Assembly: GCA_910579225.1 (NCBI GenBank)
Contig: CAJTTI010000008.1
Coordinates: forward strand, 62,001 to 126,000
Length of the DNA: 64,000 nt
Reading direction: 5' to 3'
Source of the DNA: an uncultured Lachnospiraceae bacterium
Lineage (GTDB): Bacteria; Bacillota; Clostridia; Lachnospirales; Lachnospiraceae
The notes beneath the pieces are model-generated. The model worked only from the letters and a program-made list of their open reading frames with translations, was not told where the DNA came from and did no database searches. A program made the translations under genes and the position numbers. Positions 16,972 through 25,635 of the stretch are shown here, piece by piece (within the stretch, counting starts at the first letter, position 1; every line of letters starts with the position of its first letter).

Positions 16972-19069
16972 TTTCTCCGCCTCCTGTCTCTGTTATCTGC
17001 TGTTTCAGACATTTCCGCATTCCTACAGTGGTATAACAGATCAGCCTGTCAAATACCAGGAAGAACGACGGCAGCAGAAAAAGCACAATCGCCATACTGA
17101 TCAGTGCCCCCCGTGCCAGCAGAATGACAATGGATTTAATCATATCAATGTTGGAATACAAAGCCACACCAATTGTGGATGCAAACAGGCTGAACGCGCT
17201 GGTGATGATGGAGTGAAACGAAGTCTTGTGCGCGATCTCCACCGCCTCTTTTTTGCTTTTTCCGGCCAGCCGCTCATCCTTGTAGCGGTTTGTCATCAAG
17301 ATTGCATAATCTACGGTAGCTCCCAGCTGAATGGTCCCTACCACAATGGGAGCCACAAATGCCTGGCTGATCCCCTGATAATAAGAGAATGCCATATTGA
17401 CAAAGATGGAAAATTCAATGGTCGTCACCAGGATAAACGGAAGGCTGACCGATTTAAATACAATCATAACAATCAGGAAAATTGCCAGTATGGACAGTGT
17501 ATTTACCGTCATCAGGTCCACGCTGGTCACATCTTCCAGATCCTTCATAAGCGGCGCTTCCCCGATTACCATGGCTGTGTCATCGTATTTCTTTACAATC
17601 TCATTGATCTTTGCAATCTGTGCATTACAGGGAGCTGTGGCCGAGCTGTACTGCGAACAGATGAAAACCATCTCATAATTGTCTGATTTCAGCGAAGAAG
17701 TCAGCTTTTCAGGAAGCATGGATTCCGGGATCCCTCCGCCCACTGCCGACTGGATGCCCAGCGCCCAGTCCACACCGTCCACCGTTTCGATCTCCTTGAT
17801 CATGTTGGCTTTATCCTTCGCACTGTTCCCGCTGTTCATCAGAAGGATATGTACATTGCTCATATCAAATGTATTTTTCAGCCTTTCATTGGCAATGGCA
17901 CTGTCCAGATCATCCGGAAGCCCGGTATCAATATTGTAATACAGCTCCACCTCCTGATTGCCGTAGTAAGCCGGTACGAACGCGATCAAAAAGAAAAGGA
18001 GCCACACCAGATGAAATCTTCGGATAAAGTCTGACAGCTTCCCCATATCCGGAAAAAAGGACCGGTGCCGGAACTTTACAATCCGTTTTTCAAAAAGGAG
18101 CACCATGGCCGGTAACACCGTCACGCAGCAGATCACACCGATGATCACACCCTTGATCATGACAATTCCAAGATTTTCCCCCAGGGCAAAGGTCATGAAG
18201 ATCAGGGCTGCAAAGCCTGCCACCGTCGTCAGAGAGCTTCCCATAACAGAGATAAAGGTCTCGCTGATGGCCTCTGCCATGGCGTCATCCCGGTTCTCAT
18301 ACTTTGGCTTGCACTCTTCATAGCTGTGCAGAAGGAAGATGGAATAGTCTGTCGTAACCCCCAGCTGCAGCACCGCCACCAGCGCCTGCGTAATATAGGA
18401 GACATCCCCCAGAAACAGATTGCTTCCCATGTTATAGGCCACCGCCAGACCAATGCTGGTCAGAAAAAGAACCGGAACCGCAAAGGAGTCCGTCGTCAGG
18501 ATCAAAACCAGCAGGGAGAGAAGGCTGGCCACCATGACATAGCCGGGAATCTCTTTCATGGCCAGATTTTTAATATCTGTAACGATTCCGCTCATGCCGC
18601 TGATAAAACACTGCTGCCCCACCTGTGCGCGCATCTCCTCGATGGCCTCCATGGTCGTCTCCGCCGACGTGGTCTGATCAAACAGCGCGATCATCATCGT
18701 GGAATCCCCCTGAAAAAGTGCATCCGCCACCGACGGAGGAAGCATGCTGACCGGCACGTCAATCCCCACAAAATCATCGTACCACAATACCTTTTCCACA
18801 TGATCGATGGCCTCGATCTTTTCTTCCAGTGCCACCACATCTTTTTTCTCCATCCCGTCCACCACGACCATGGAAAATGCCCCCATACCGAACTCTTCCA
18901 CCATGATGTCCTGCCCGGCCACTGTTTCCAGCGAATCCGGCAGATAACTCAGGATATCATAGTTGACCTTCGTGGCCGCAAACCCGAGCGCAGACGGGAT
19001 CAGAAGCAAAAATGCAATGAGTACGATGGATATCTTGCGTTTTGCGATAAACTTTCCTATCCGTTTCAT
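16961..19069 (-). CDS. RND-superfamily MMPL exporter
   Basis: 702 residues from the ATG at 19069, which has AGGAAAGG/GGTGAGG upstream; an in-frame GTG at 19078 is less well placed. Two repeats are visible, each with one lead membrane helix, an extracytoplasmic domain and a cluster of five helices. The first begins ISIVLIAFLLLIPSALGFAA; GVTTDYSIFLLHSYEE and GATVDYAILMTNRYKDE are the paired Asp-containing TM motifs typical of MMPL/RND pumps. Members export lipids, peptides or drugs using the proton gradient. It is the first gene of a two-gene operon controlled by a promoter with two palindromic operators. The substrate is unknown. Confidence 0.9.
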   Translation of the reverse strand: MKRIGKFIAKRKISIVLIAFLLLIPSALGFAATKVNYDILSYLPDSLETVAGQDIMVEEFGMGAFSMVVVDGMEKKDVVALEEKIEAIDHVEKVLWYDDFVGIDVPVSMLPPSVADALFQGDSTMMIALFDQTTSAETTMEAIEEMRAQVGQQCFISGMSGIVTDIKNLAMKEIPGYVMVASLLSLLVLILTTDSFAVPVLFLTSIGLAVAYNMGSNLFLGDVSYITQALVAVLQLGVTTDYSIFLLHSYEECKPKYENRDDAMAEAISETFISVMGSSLTTVAGFAALIFMTFALGENLGIVMIKGVIIGVICCVTVLPAMVLLFEKRIVKFRHRSFFPDMGKLSDFIRRFHLVWLLFFLIAFVPAYYGNQEVELYYNIDTGLPDDLDSAIANERLKNTFDMSNVHILLMNSGNSAKDKANMIKEIETVDGVDWALGIQSAVGGGIPESMLPEKLTSSLKSDNYEMVFICSQYSSATAPCNAQIAKINEIVKKYDDTAMVIGEAPLMKDLEDVTSVDLMTVNTLSILAIFLIVMIVFKSVSLPFILVTTIEFSIFVNMAFSYYQGISQAFVAPIVVGTIQLGATVDYAILMTNRYKDERLAGKSKKEAVEIAHKTSFHSIITSAFSLFASTIGVALYSNIDMIKSIVILLARGALISMAIVLFLLPSFFLVFDRLICYTTVGMRKCLKQQITETGGGENEK

Positions 19070-19122
19070 ATTCCTCACCTTTCCTATTACCTTTGCGACA
19101 GCTTCCCAAAGAAGTTGTCTTC

Positions 19123-19184
19123 AAAAATGACTTTTAGTCATTTTTACTATAATATGTTATACCACAAAAATGACTAATAGTCAA
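19123..19184 (-). promoter_or_regulatory. MMPL operon promoter with two matching palindromic operators
   Basis: Minus-strand promoter TTGACT (19179-19184), 17-nt spacer, TATAAC (19156-19161). Two palindromes share the half-site TGACT/AGTCA: one is AAAAATGACT-TTT-AGTCATTTTT (19123-19145), the other TGACT-AAT-AGTCA (19171-19183). Their centres are 43 bp apart, close to four helical turns; one overlaps the -35 box and the other lies just downstream of the -10. This fits cooperative repression by a dimeric TetR-like regulator, a class that commonly controls MMPL pumps. No such regulator gene is adjacent. Confidence 0.8.
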
Positions 19185-19223
19185 TATTGTTTTTGGATTT
19201 TCTGATAATTTTAGAATCCGGGC

Positions 19224-19254
19224 AAAAAAAGACACCGGTGTCTGAACCGATGCC
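19224..19254 (-). terminator. intrinsic terminator of PLD-helicase operon
   Basis: On the minus strand GGCATCGGT (19246-19254) pairs with ACCGGTGTC (19231-19239), including two G-U pairs, and is followed by seven T. It lies about 60 nt after the helicase stop and insulates it from the MMPL promoter. Confidence 0.8.
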
Positions 19255-19315
19255 CTTTTCGTACATAGCCTTTTTTATTTTCTCTAATCAGGAAATCCAA
19301 TCTGCCAACAGTATC

Positions 19316-21781
19316 TCACTGCTCTTTATCCGCATATCTCCTCCGGTAATACTCCATCGTTCGATACTCGATAATGTCTCTCATATGCTTTTTAAAGGCC
19401 TCTTCTCCCAGAATGTCCTCCATATCCTCCCGGATTGCCAGCATGAAGCCTTCTTTTTCCACAAAAAATCCTTTACCAGATACGGTCAAAAAGTGTACGG
19501 GATTGCGCCTTGCATTGCTTAAGTGCTGCCGATCTGTGATATTTTGATACTGCTCATAGGTTATACCCTTTTTCAAATCCTTCCAGTTTGTCCCGGTGGA
19601 AAAGAACTGAAGCCAGTGTCGCAGCACCTCCGCTTCTGTAACTGCAGATCTTACCTTGCCGTCGTTGTAAAACGCTGCCAGTATGGGCATTTTGTAAGAT
19701 TTCTGCATGTCGGTTGTCTCCAGCAAAGCGAGGAATTCTCTTCCGATTCCGTCGTAAATACGCTGTTCTTCCGCAGACAGTTCTCCCAGTTCCTGAAGAT
19801 ATTCCAGATATCTGCGAAACGGATTCTCTGCCGGCCGTCTGATACAAAGCTGATATACCGCATCATCCATATGAGTAAACAGTTCCATCCGGCTGGGAAC
19901 CTTTCCCAAAAACTCTTTTACCTGTCCGTATGCTCGTCGTATCCGCTCTTTTACCGTCTGATTTCTTCTTTCCAGTTCCTGAAACAGGTCGATCAGCCTC
20001 AAATCAAAATCCACCATGCAGCCGTCCGGAAAATCCAAATCCCCGCAAATTCGGTCAGCTGGCACCTGATCTGCACATGCATTACCGCTCAGAAGATATG
20101 GCACCTGCCCCGCCTTTTCATAGTTTCCTATAAAATCCAGCACATTCAGATATTCTTTTCCTCTGCATCTGCGAAGCCCCCGACCCAGCTGCTGAAGAAA
20201 CACGACCGGTGATTCTGTAGGCCTAAGAAACATAACCATGTCCACAGAAGTGATATCTACCCCTTCATTGAACATATCCACGGAAAATATCACTCGTATG
20301 TCCCCGTTTTTCAGCTTTTCAATGGCAGTCTCCCTTTCCTCTGCATATGTCCCGTTCCCATCGCTGTAGACGGCAGCTGATGGAATCCCTCTGCGGGAAA
20401 ATTCCCCCGCCATGTCCTCCGCGTGCTGTCTGGTACTGCAAAATCCCAAGGCCCTTCTGGAACGATATTTCCCGTAATGACGGTAGATCAGCTCACAGCG
20501 CGCCTCATTTCCAATGTATGCGCGATTCAGATCCCGCTCTGTGTAACGGCCTCTTTCCGGACGAAAACCGGAATAGTCCGTCCTGTCATAGATCCCATAA
20601 TAATGAAACGGCACCAGCATGCCTTTGTTGATCGCATCCTTCAGAGAAATTTCATAAGGAACGTTATAATCACAGATTTCGTAAATGCTTCTGCCATCCA
20701 TCCGCTCCGGCGTCGCAGTCAGGCCCAGCAGAAACTTCGGTTTAAAATAGTCGATGATCTTTCGGTACTGATCGGTGACTGCATGGTGAAATTCATCCAC
20801 CACCATATAATCAAAATAATCTCTGGAAAAATAGTCGTCACACAAATAAGAATCTTTCCCAAGTGTGGCCACGGAAGCAAAAACAACCGCTTTCCCTGTA
20901 TCTTTCTGTCTGCTGTTGAAGAATCCATAATCCTCCGATTTTCTTACATTCCGGAAAGATATAGCGGCCTGTTTCAGAATCTCTTCTCTGTGAGCCACAA
21001 AAAGAACATGTTCATATGCTGCAGAATCAAAGGCAGCCAGATAGGTTTTTCCCACACCGGTTGCCGCCTGCACAAGCCCTTTGACCGCACCCTCTGCCCG
21101 GCTTTCCTCCAGCGCATATAATGCCTCGATCTGTGCACCCCGGGGCTGAAAGATTTCCACAATCTGGGGATCTTTTTCCGCATCATCATATTTTTCCAGA
21201 TCTTTCGCAACCAAAGGACGTTTCCAGTTCTTAGAGTATCGTCTCAACTCCTCGTCATCAACTATGATGGAATGATGATAGAAAAGATCTTCAAAGGTTT
21301 CGTAAAACAGCCGGAAATTCTTCTGATCTCTGCGACTGTCAAACCGGTAATTCCACTCAATCCCGGAGGTCAGCGCACTCCTGGATATATTGGAAGAACC
21401 TACAAATATCTCGCTTCCTGCCTTCTGGTGAAAAATGTAGGCTTTCGGATGAAAAGACCTCCCCTTTTCATTATAGAAACGCAGATCCACCTGATTTTTC
21501 AGTTCCTTTTTGATCAGACACAAAGCGGAAGGCTGGGTAATGCCAAGATAATTTCCGGTCAGAAGACGGATCTTCACTCCGCGCTTTAATGCTTCTTTTA
21601 AATCTTTCAGAAGCAGACGCACTCCGGATTCCATCAGGAAGGATACGGCGATATCCATCCGCTCGGCCTTTTTCATACTCATTTTCAGCTGATAGTACAA
21701 AAAGCGGGCCTGATTCCGGTCACCGGTCATCACATCGGTCTGTTCAATATTCAGTTCTTCCTCCATATGATATTCAACCAT
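19316..21781 (-). CDS. PLD-nuclease-like domain fused to SF2 DEAD/DEAH helicase
   Basis: 821 residues. Residues about 15-175 resemble a phospholipase D-type domain with one HxK motif (FHPKAYIFHQK) followed by FVGSSNISRSAL. The superfamily II helicase core follows: QIEALYAL, Walker A ATGVGKT, DEAH-type box VVDEFHHA, motif III LGLTATPERMD, and in the second RecA domain SVDMFNEGVDI and QQLGRGLRR. A C-terminal domain of about 240 residues resembles the region seen in DUF3427-type helicases. GGGAGG precedes the ATG by 7 nt, and the gene overlaps the methyltransferase gene by 31 nt. Related proteins are found in restriction or genome-defence settings and in DNA repair; which applies here is not shown. 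Confidence 0.82.
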   Translation of the reverse strand: MVEYHMEEELNIEQTDVMTGDRNQARFLYYQLKMSMKKAERMDIAVSFLMESGVRLLLKDLKEALKRGVKIRLLTGNYLGITQPSALCLIKKELKNQVDLRFYNEKGRSFHPKAYIFHQKAGSEIFVGSSNISRSALTSGIEWNYRFDSRRDQKNFRLFYETFEDLFYHHSIIVDDEELRRYSKNWKRPLVAKDLEKYDDAEKDPQIVEIFQPRGAQIEALYALEESRAEGAVKGLVQAATGVGKTYLAAFDSAAYEHVLFVAHREEILKQAAISFRNVRKSEDYGFFNSRQKDTGKAVVFASVATLGKDSYLCDDYFSRDYFDYMVVDEFHHAVTDQYRKIIDYFKPKFLLGLTATPERMDGRSIYEICDYNVPYEISLKDAINKGMLVPFHYYGIYDRTDYSGFRPERGRYTERDLNRAYIGNEARCELIYRHYGKYRSRRALGFCSTRQHAEDMAGEFSRRGIPSAAVYSDGNGTYAEERETAIEKLKNGDIRVIFSVDMFNEGVDITSVDMVMFLRPTESPVVFLQQLGRGLRRCRGKEYLNVLDFIGNYEKAGQVPYLLSGNACADQVPADRICGDLDFPDGCMVDFDLRLIDLFQELERRNQTVKERIRRAYGQVKEFLGKVPSRMELFTHMDDAVYQLCIRRPAENPFRRYLEYLQELGELSAEEQRIYDGIGREFLALLETTDMQKSYKMPILAAFYNDGKVRSAVTEAEVLRHWLQFFSTGTNWKDLKKGITYEQYQNITDRQHLSNARRNPVHFLTVSGKGFFVEKEGFMLAIREDMEDILGEEAFKKHMRDIIEYRTMEYYRRRYADKEQ

Positions 21782-22338
21782 TTTTCATCCTCCCTGCCCG
21801 GCCTGACATCCTTGCTGATCCACAGCTCTTCTGTACGAAAAACCGATGTCTCCTGCAGCAGTTTCTCCATCTTCTCTTCTGTCATATCTGTAAAATATCT
21901 CCCGTTTCGCTCCCCTTCAAAGGTTCCATATTTGAAAGAGGTGTAGACGATGCCATTATTTTTCAGTGCCCGGGACATTTTAAGCATGACATCTTTCAGC
22001 TCACCATACGGCAGATGCAAGACAGAGGAACAGGCCCATATGCCATCATAGACATTTTCAGCAGACAGTTCCTGAAAAAGCATGCGCCGCACCGGAATCC
22101 CGGTATACTCGCCCGCAAGCTGGCACATCTGTTCTGAGCCGTCCACAGCATCCACCTGAAAGCCCCGGGCAAGAAAATACTTTGTATCCCGGCCGGAGCC
22201 GCAGCCAAAGTCGAGAATGCGGCATCCTCTAAACAATTTCTCCAGAAACTTTTTTTGGATGATATAAAACTCTACATTTTTTGTAGCCTCTGCAAACTCG
22301 AGAGCATTTTGATTATAATAGTCTATTGTTTTTGTCAC
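21751..22338 (-). CDS. class I SAM-dependent methyltransferase
   Basis: 195 residues. Motif I is ILDFGCGSGRDTKYFL, followed by an acidic residue in VDAVDGSEQM, and motif IV-like GIWACSSVLHLPYGEL. This is the Methyltransf_11/25 fold of small-molecule or tRNA methyltransferases, with no target-recognition domain that would suggest DNA modification. Its 3' end overlaps the start of the PLD-helicase gene, implying co-translation. Substrate unknown. Confidence 0.85.
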   Translation of the reverse strand: MTKTIDYYNQNALEFAEATKNVEFYIIQKKFLEKLFRGCRILDFGCGSGRDTKYFLARGFQVDAVDGSEQMCQLAGEYTGIPVRRMLFQELSAENVYDGIWACSSVLHLPYGELKDVMLKMSRALKNNGIVYTSFKYGTFEGERNGRYFTDMTEEKMEKLLQETSVFRTEELWISKDVRPGREDEKWLNIIWRKN

Positions 22339-22371
22339 CTTATCTCTCCAACTTATTCATCTGTTTCTGCA

Positions 22372-22584
22372 CTAATATTCCTTTGCAACTGTATCAACCC
22401 CATACATTTCCATAAACTGATCAAGGTCCTTCTGGTTGCGGACCAGCAGGATTTCCTCGAACTTTCCGGTATGTATATTTTTAAATCCTGCAACCTGTTC
22501 CCCGGTGCAGATACTGCATCGGAGTATCGGACGCAGATTTTTCTGATCATATTCTTTCTTTTTCACTGTCTTTTTGCCAAACAT
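22372..22584 (-). CDS. conserved small protein with CxxC motif
   Basis: 70 residues, Lys-rich N-terminus (MFGKKTVKKKEYD), then RCSICTGEQVAGF containing a single CSIC pair that could bind a metal or form a disulfide. AAGGCGG stands 6 nt before the ATG. It lies 33 nt upstream of the methyltransferase gene on the same strand. I recall similar short proteins in other Clostridia but no demonstrated function. The reading frame is real judging by the ribosome site and composition. Confidence 0.6.
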   Translation of the reverse strand: MFGKKTVKKKEYDQKNLRPILRCSICTGEQVAGFKNIHTGKFEEILLVRNQKDLDQFMEMYGVDTVAKEY

Positions 22585-22743
22585 AAAATCCGCCTTCCAC
22601 TCTTCTCAGCCTAAGTCCTGACAGGTACCTTTCTGCAGACCGTATTGCAGCGGCCAGAAACTCGTTTTTTTCTCCTGTAAGAGCCGTTTTTCTATCTGTT
22701 CCTCTTGGGATTTCCCTCAGGCTGCCTGCGGATTTTCCGCCAT

Positions 22744-23154
22744 TTATATAATTCTCCCTTCCAGATGATCCATCTCATGCTGACAGATCTGTGCGGTCCA
22801 TCCGGACAGTTTCTGACGCTGCCTCTTCCAGTCAAAATCATAATACTCCACTTCCAGCTTCTGATATCTGGTCGTCTTGCGGACACCGTCCAGGGACAGG
22901 CAGCCTTCTTCTGTTTCATATGGATCACTTTTTGAGACAATCACCGGATTGAACATGACCACATCCAAAAAGCCCATGCTGACAATGATGATATTCTTTT
23001 TCACCCCGATCATGTTGGCTGCCATCCCCACACAGCGCCCGCGGTTTGCCCTCAGTGTATCCTGAAGATCTCTTCCCACCTGAACATCCGCCTTTGTGGC
23101 AGGCTCTGATTTCTGACCCAGGAATAAAATGTCCCTTACAATCTGTTTTACCAT
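22744..23154 (-). CDS. def: peptide deformylase-like protein
   Basis: 136 residues, shorter than standard Def (about 150-190). The three deformylase motifs are present: GMAANMIG (canonical GxGLAAPQxG), EGCLSL with the metal Cys, and QHEMDHLEG with the HExxH metal ligands. In motif 1 the conserved Gln that polarises the substrate is replaced by Met, a variant seen in a clostridial subgroup. The protein ends soon after motif 3, so the usual C-terminal helix is missing. It should remove formyl groups from nascent N-termini or act on a related substrate. AAAGGAG precedes the start. A 38-bp imperfect palindrome lies upstream at 23192-23229. Confidence 0.82.
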   Translation of the reverse strand: MVKQIVRDILFLGQKSEPATKADVQVGRDLQDTLRANRGRCVGMAANMIGVKKNIIIVSMGFLDVVMFNPVIVSKSDPYETEEGCLSLDGVRKTTRYQKLEVEYYDFDWKRQRQKLSGWTAQICQHEMDHLEGRII

Positions 23155-23191
23155 TTATTGGAACGCTCCTTTCTTCTGATCATATTTTATC

Positions 23192-23229
23192 ACAGGTTAT
23201 CAATTCCTGCCAGGAAATTGGTAACCTGT
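23192..23229. repeat. 38-bp near-perfect inverted repeat upstream of def
   Basis: Left arm begins ACAGGTTATCAATTCCTG and the right arm ends ATTGGTAACCTGT. The arms match apart from one transition and a one-base bulge. It lies 38 nt upstream of the def start in a 204-nt gap with no gene. It could be a 5'-leader hairpin, an operator for a dimeric regulator, or a remnant of a small palindromic repeat. No T-run follows on either strand, so it is not a simple terminator. Confidence 0.6.
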
Positions 23230-23358
23230 CATCCGACCAGGTTCCGGCCTCTACCCGAGAATAAGCCTTCCGAAAGTCCGCCAGAGGCGACATCTCAATT
23301 TTCTAAATGGAGGGCAGTTCCATAATATTCTTTTTACCACATTGTCAAGTGGTGAATT

Positions 23359-24171
23359 TCAGCTGCTTCCTGATTCCTTTTGCTCATAAGTTATATTGAG
23401 GCAGTCCGGTTCTGCCTTTTCGTATTCCCCAGTCAAACCACAGATTGTAGTATTGTTTTCCTTTATCTGCTCTTCTATTGAGTTCTCTTGTACTCTGGGA
23501 GCATCAGTTTCGCTAATTTTTTCGGTTATTTCCCCTGATATTTTTACCGTATTTGCTGTTAATTCGGCAGCCTTTTGCTGTAACTGCGCAAGTTTCTCCT
23601 CTTTCTTAGCAATTATTTCTGTATCTCCCATTCTCCCTTTATCCATCTTTATTTCGCTTTCCAGTACCCTGGCTTCTCCTTCTACCTGAGTCTGTGAGGA
23701 TTGCACTGTCCTGATCTGGGACATTCCGGATGATAAGTCTACCAAATCAGATATTCTCTCCTGCTCAATTGCCTGCTTCGTTTTCGGCTCGTTGTTCTTT
23801 TTTGGGGACTGTACCTTTTCAGGCTGTCTGCTGTTTTGCCTTGCCATTTCCTGCGAAATTTGTTGTTCCAGTTCGTTTAGCTGTTCTTCATAAGAATCTA
23901 ACATATCGTGAATGGATTTAATATCCTGACCATTCTTAAGAGCAGAATTGACCCATTGGTTTTTCCGTTCCAGCAGAGACTGTTTCTGTTCCATTAAATT
24001 TCTAATCCGGCTGTTGCTACTTTGCCCCAGAAAAGAAATCGTCACAGTGTCTCTACCTCCCCCCGGCAGGTTACTGTTTCCACGATTTTCTGACTTCATC
24101 TGTCTTGTATTCCAAAACATTTGATTTCTGGAAAAGGAAGCACTCATAGTTTGATATCCCGTAATCTTCAT
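23359..24171 (-). CDS. hypothetical Gln/Glu-rich coiled-coil protein
   Basis: 270 residues, no signal peptide or membrane segment. The N-terminus (MKITGYQTMSASFSRNQMFW) is followed by a short DTVTISFLGQ stretch, then long predicted coiled coil (about residues 55-105 and 170-215) separated by a Pro/Lys/Gln-rich linker. The composition recalls FlxA-like small helical proteins, but I do not recognise it. It lies 33 nt downstream of the two-component sensor gene on the same strand and could be an output or accessory of that system, or simply a neighbour. AAAGGTGG precedes the ATG with a long spacing. Confidence 0.55.
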   Translation of the reverse strand: MKITGYQTMSASFSRNQMFWNTRQMKSENRGNSNLPGGGRDTVTISFLGQSSNSRIRNLMEQKQSLLERKNQWVNSALKNGQDIKSIHDMLDSYEEQLNELEQQISQEMARQNSRQPEKVQSPKKNNEPKTKQAIEQERISDLVDLSSGMSQIRTVQSSQTQVEGEARVLESEIKMDKGRMGDTEIIAKKEEKLAQLQQKAAELTANTVKISGEITEKISETDAPRVQENSIEEQIKENNTTICGLTGEYEKAEPDCLNITYEQKESGSS

Positions 24172-24204
24172 AATTCTATATCCACCTTTCTAAATTTATA
24201 TATT

Positions 24205-25635
24205 TTATTTATTTTTTATCATTACAGATAAAATAAAAGTCATGCCCCTCACCTCCCATTCTACTGCACCATAATATTTTTCAACTGTGTATTTTATATT
24301 GGCCAATCCCATACCGTGGTTTTCCCCAATCTCTTTGTCAGAGACAGGAAATTCCTGCGACTTTTCTAAAATTAATTTTCCGTTAAAGCTGTTTTCCACT
24401 TCCAGAAAAAACATCTTTCGTTTCTGAAAAGAAGAAAGTTTTATATAAACTTCCGCTTCTGGTTTTTCTTCTTTAAGCTTCTTACAGGCACGGACTGCAT
24501 TGTCTAAAGCGTTTCCTACAATAATACTTAAGTCATAGCTTTGAATTGCAAATGTATCAGGAAAGAGCAACCCATCGGTTTCTAATCGTAAATCTGGTAT
24601 GGTAAGTGTGACTTCATGATATTTCATATTCAGTAAAGCGTCCACAACGGTATTTCCCGAATGAAACCTGTATTCCAGGCTGCCCATGGTCTCATTGAAT
24701 CCGGCCAGATAATGACAGAGTTCCTCAGTTCCCCTTTCCTTAGGGGTAAGCTGCATGATTACCGCAAGCGTATTTTTCAGGTCGTGTTTCATACCACGGA
24801 TTCCCGATTGCACTCTTCTTGTTTCCTCTATATATTCCTGCATACTTTTTATCTGTTTTTCCAAAACCACCCGGCTGCTTCTCTCTCTGTTCAAAAGAAT
24901 CATATCCTGGAATAATTTTACTCCATACAAAATTGATAACAGGGACAGTGCCAACATGAATGGCATAAACAGCCTTAAAACCGGGTATATGTCAAATAAA
25001 AACTCCTGTCCGCCTCTTTCACTGGTGCGAAACATAATAAGATTTAACAAAATACTGATACATAAACTTGTCAGTCCAGGTATCAGCAAAAACTGTACCT
25101 CTACGGAATGAATGGGAAAATACTTTTCATGAAAATGTTCCCGGATACTTTTTAAGGACTTATACATAATCAATATACGAATCAGATAATTCAGAAGCCA
25201 TGTTCCGTTAACGATTAGGGCCATAAAAAGAACACCATGGCTTTCCATATGCTGCCAGACCATGTTTGCTGGCAAGTCAGCGATATAAGGAAATATGAGT
25301 GCGAATATGCGGCTCGTTTCCTGTATGGACATAAAACTGACAACGAGAAAAATACTGATCAACCCGATATTTTTATAAAAGCACAAACTCAGGAAAAGTA
25401 AAAAGAAAAATGACAAAACCAAATTTTCTGTTATGTAAAACATTCGGTAGTCTGTCGGCAGAAATAATTTCTTTATATACTGAAACATGACATATGCGAT
25501 AACAACACCCATTTGATTCCAGGATTTTCTCCGGAAGCGTTCAGCAAAAAAATCTCCATAAAACTGCTGCAAAAAATATCCCTCAAAAAAATCTACAAGA
25601 GTCTGCAAAACCATCAGCAGATTAAAATGATTCAA
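24205..25635 (-). CDS. AgrC-like sensor histidine kinase (GHKL type, TTG start)
   Basis: 476 residues. The first about 235 residues contain six or seven hydrophobic segments, forming the membrane sensor. A coiled linker follows, then the phospho-acceptor motif MKHDLKNTLAV near residue 283, and a HATPase_c_5/GHKL domain with SIIVGNALDNAVRAC (N box) and HGMGLANIKYTVEKY (G box). The start is TTG: AGGAGGGG lies 6 nt before it, inside the last codons of the response-regulator gene, which it overlaps by 14 nt. AgrC-type kinases sense cyclic or processed peptides; no agrB, agrD or peptide gene is visible nearby, so the ligand is unknown. Confidence 0.88.
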   Translation of the reverse strand: MNHFNLLMVLQTLVDFFEGYFLQQFYGDFFAERFRRKSWNQMGVVIAYVMFQYIKKLFLPTDYRMFYITENLVLSFFFLLFLSLCFYKNIGLISIFLVVSFMSIQETSRIFALIFPYIADLPANMVWQHMESHGVLFMALIVNGTWLLNYLIRILIMYKSLKSIREHFHEKYFPIHSVEVQFLLIPGLTSLCISILLNLIMFRTSERGGQEFLFDIYPVLRLFMPFMLALSLLSILYGVKLFQDMILLNRERSSRVVLEKQIKSMQEYIEETRRVQSGIRGMKHDLKNTLAVIMQLTPKERGTEELCHYLAGFNETMGSLEYRFHSGNTVVDALLNMKYHEVTLTIPDLRLETDGLLFPDTFAIQSYDLSIIVGNALDNAVRACKKLKEEKPEAEVYIKLSSFQKRKMFFLEVENSFNGKLILEKSQEFPVSDKEIGENHGMGLANIKYTVEKYYGAVEWEVRGMTFILSVMIKNK

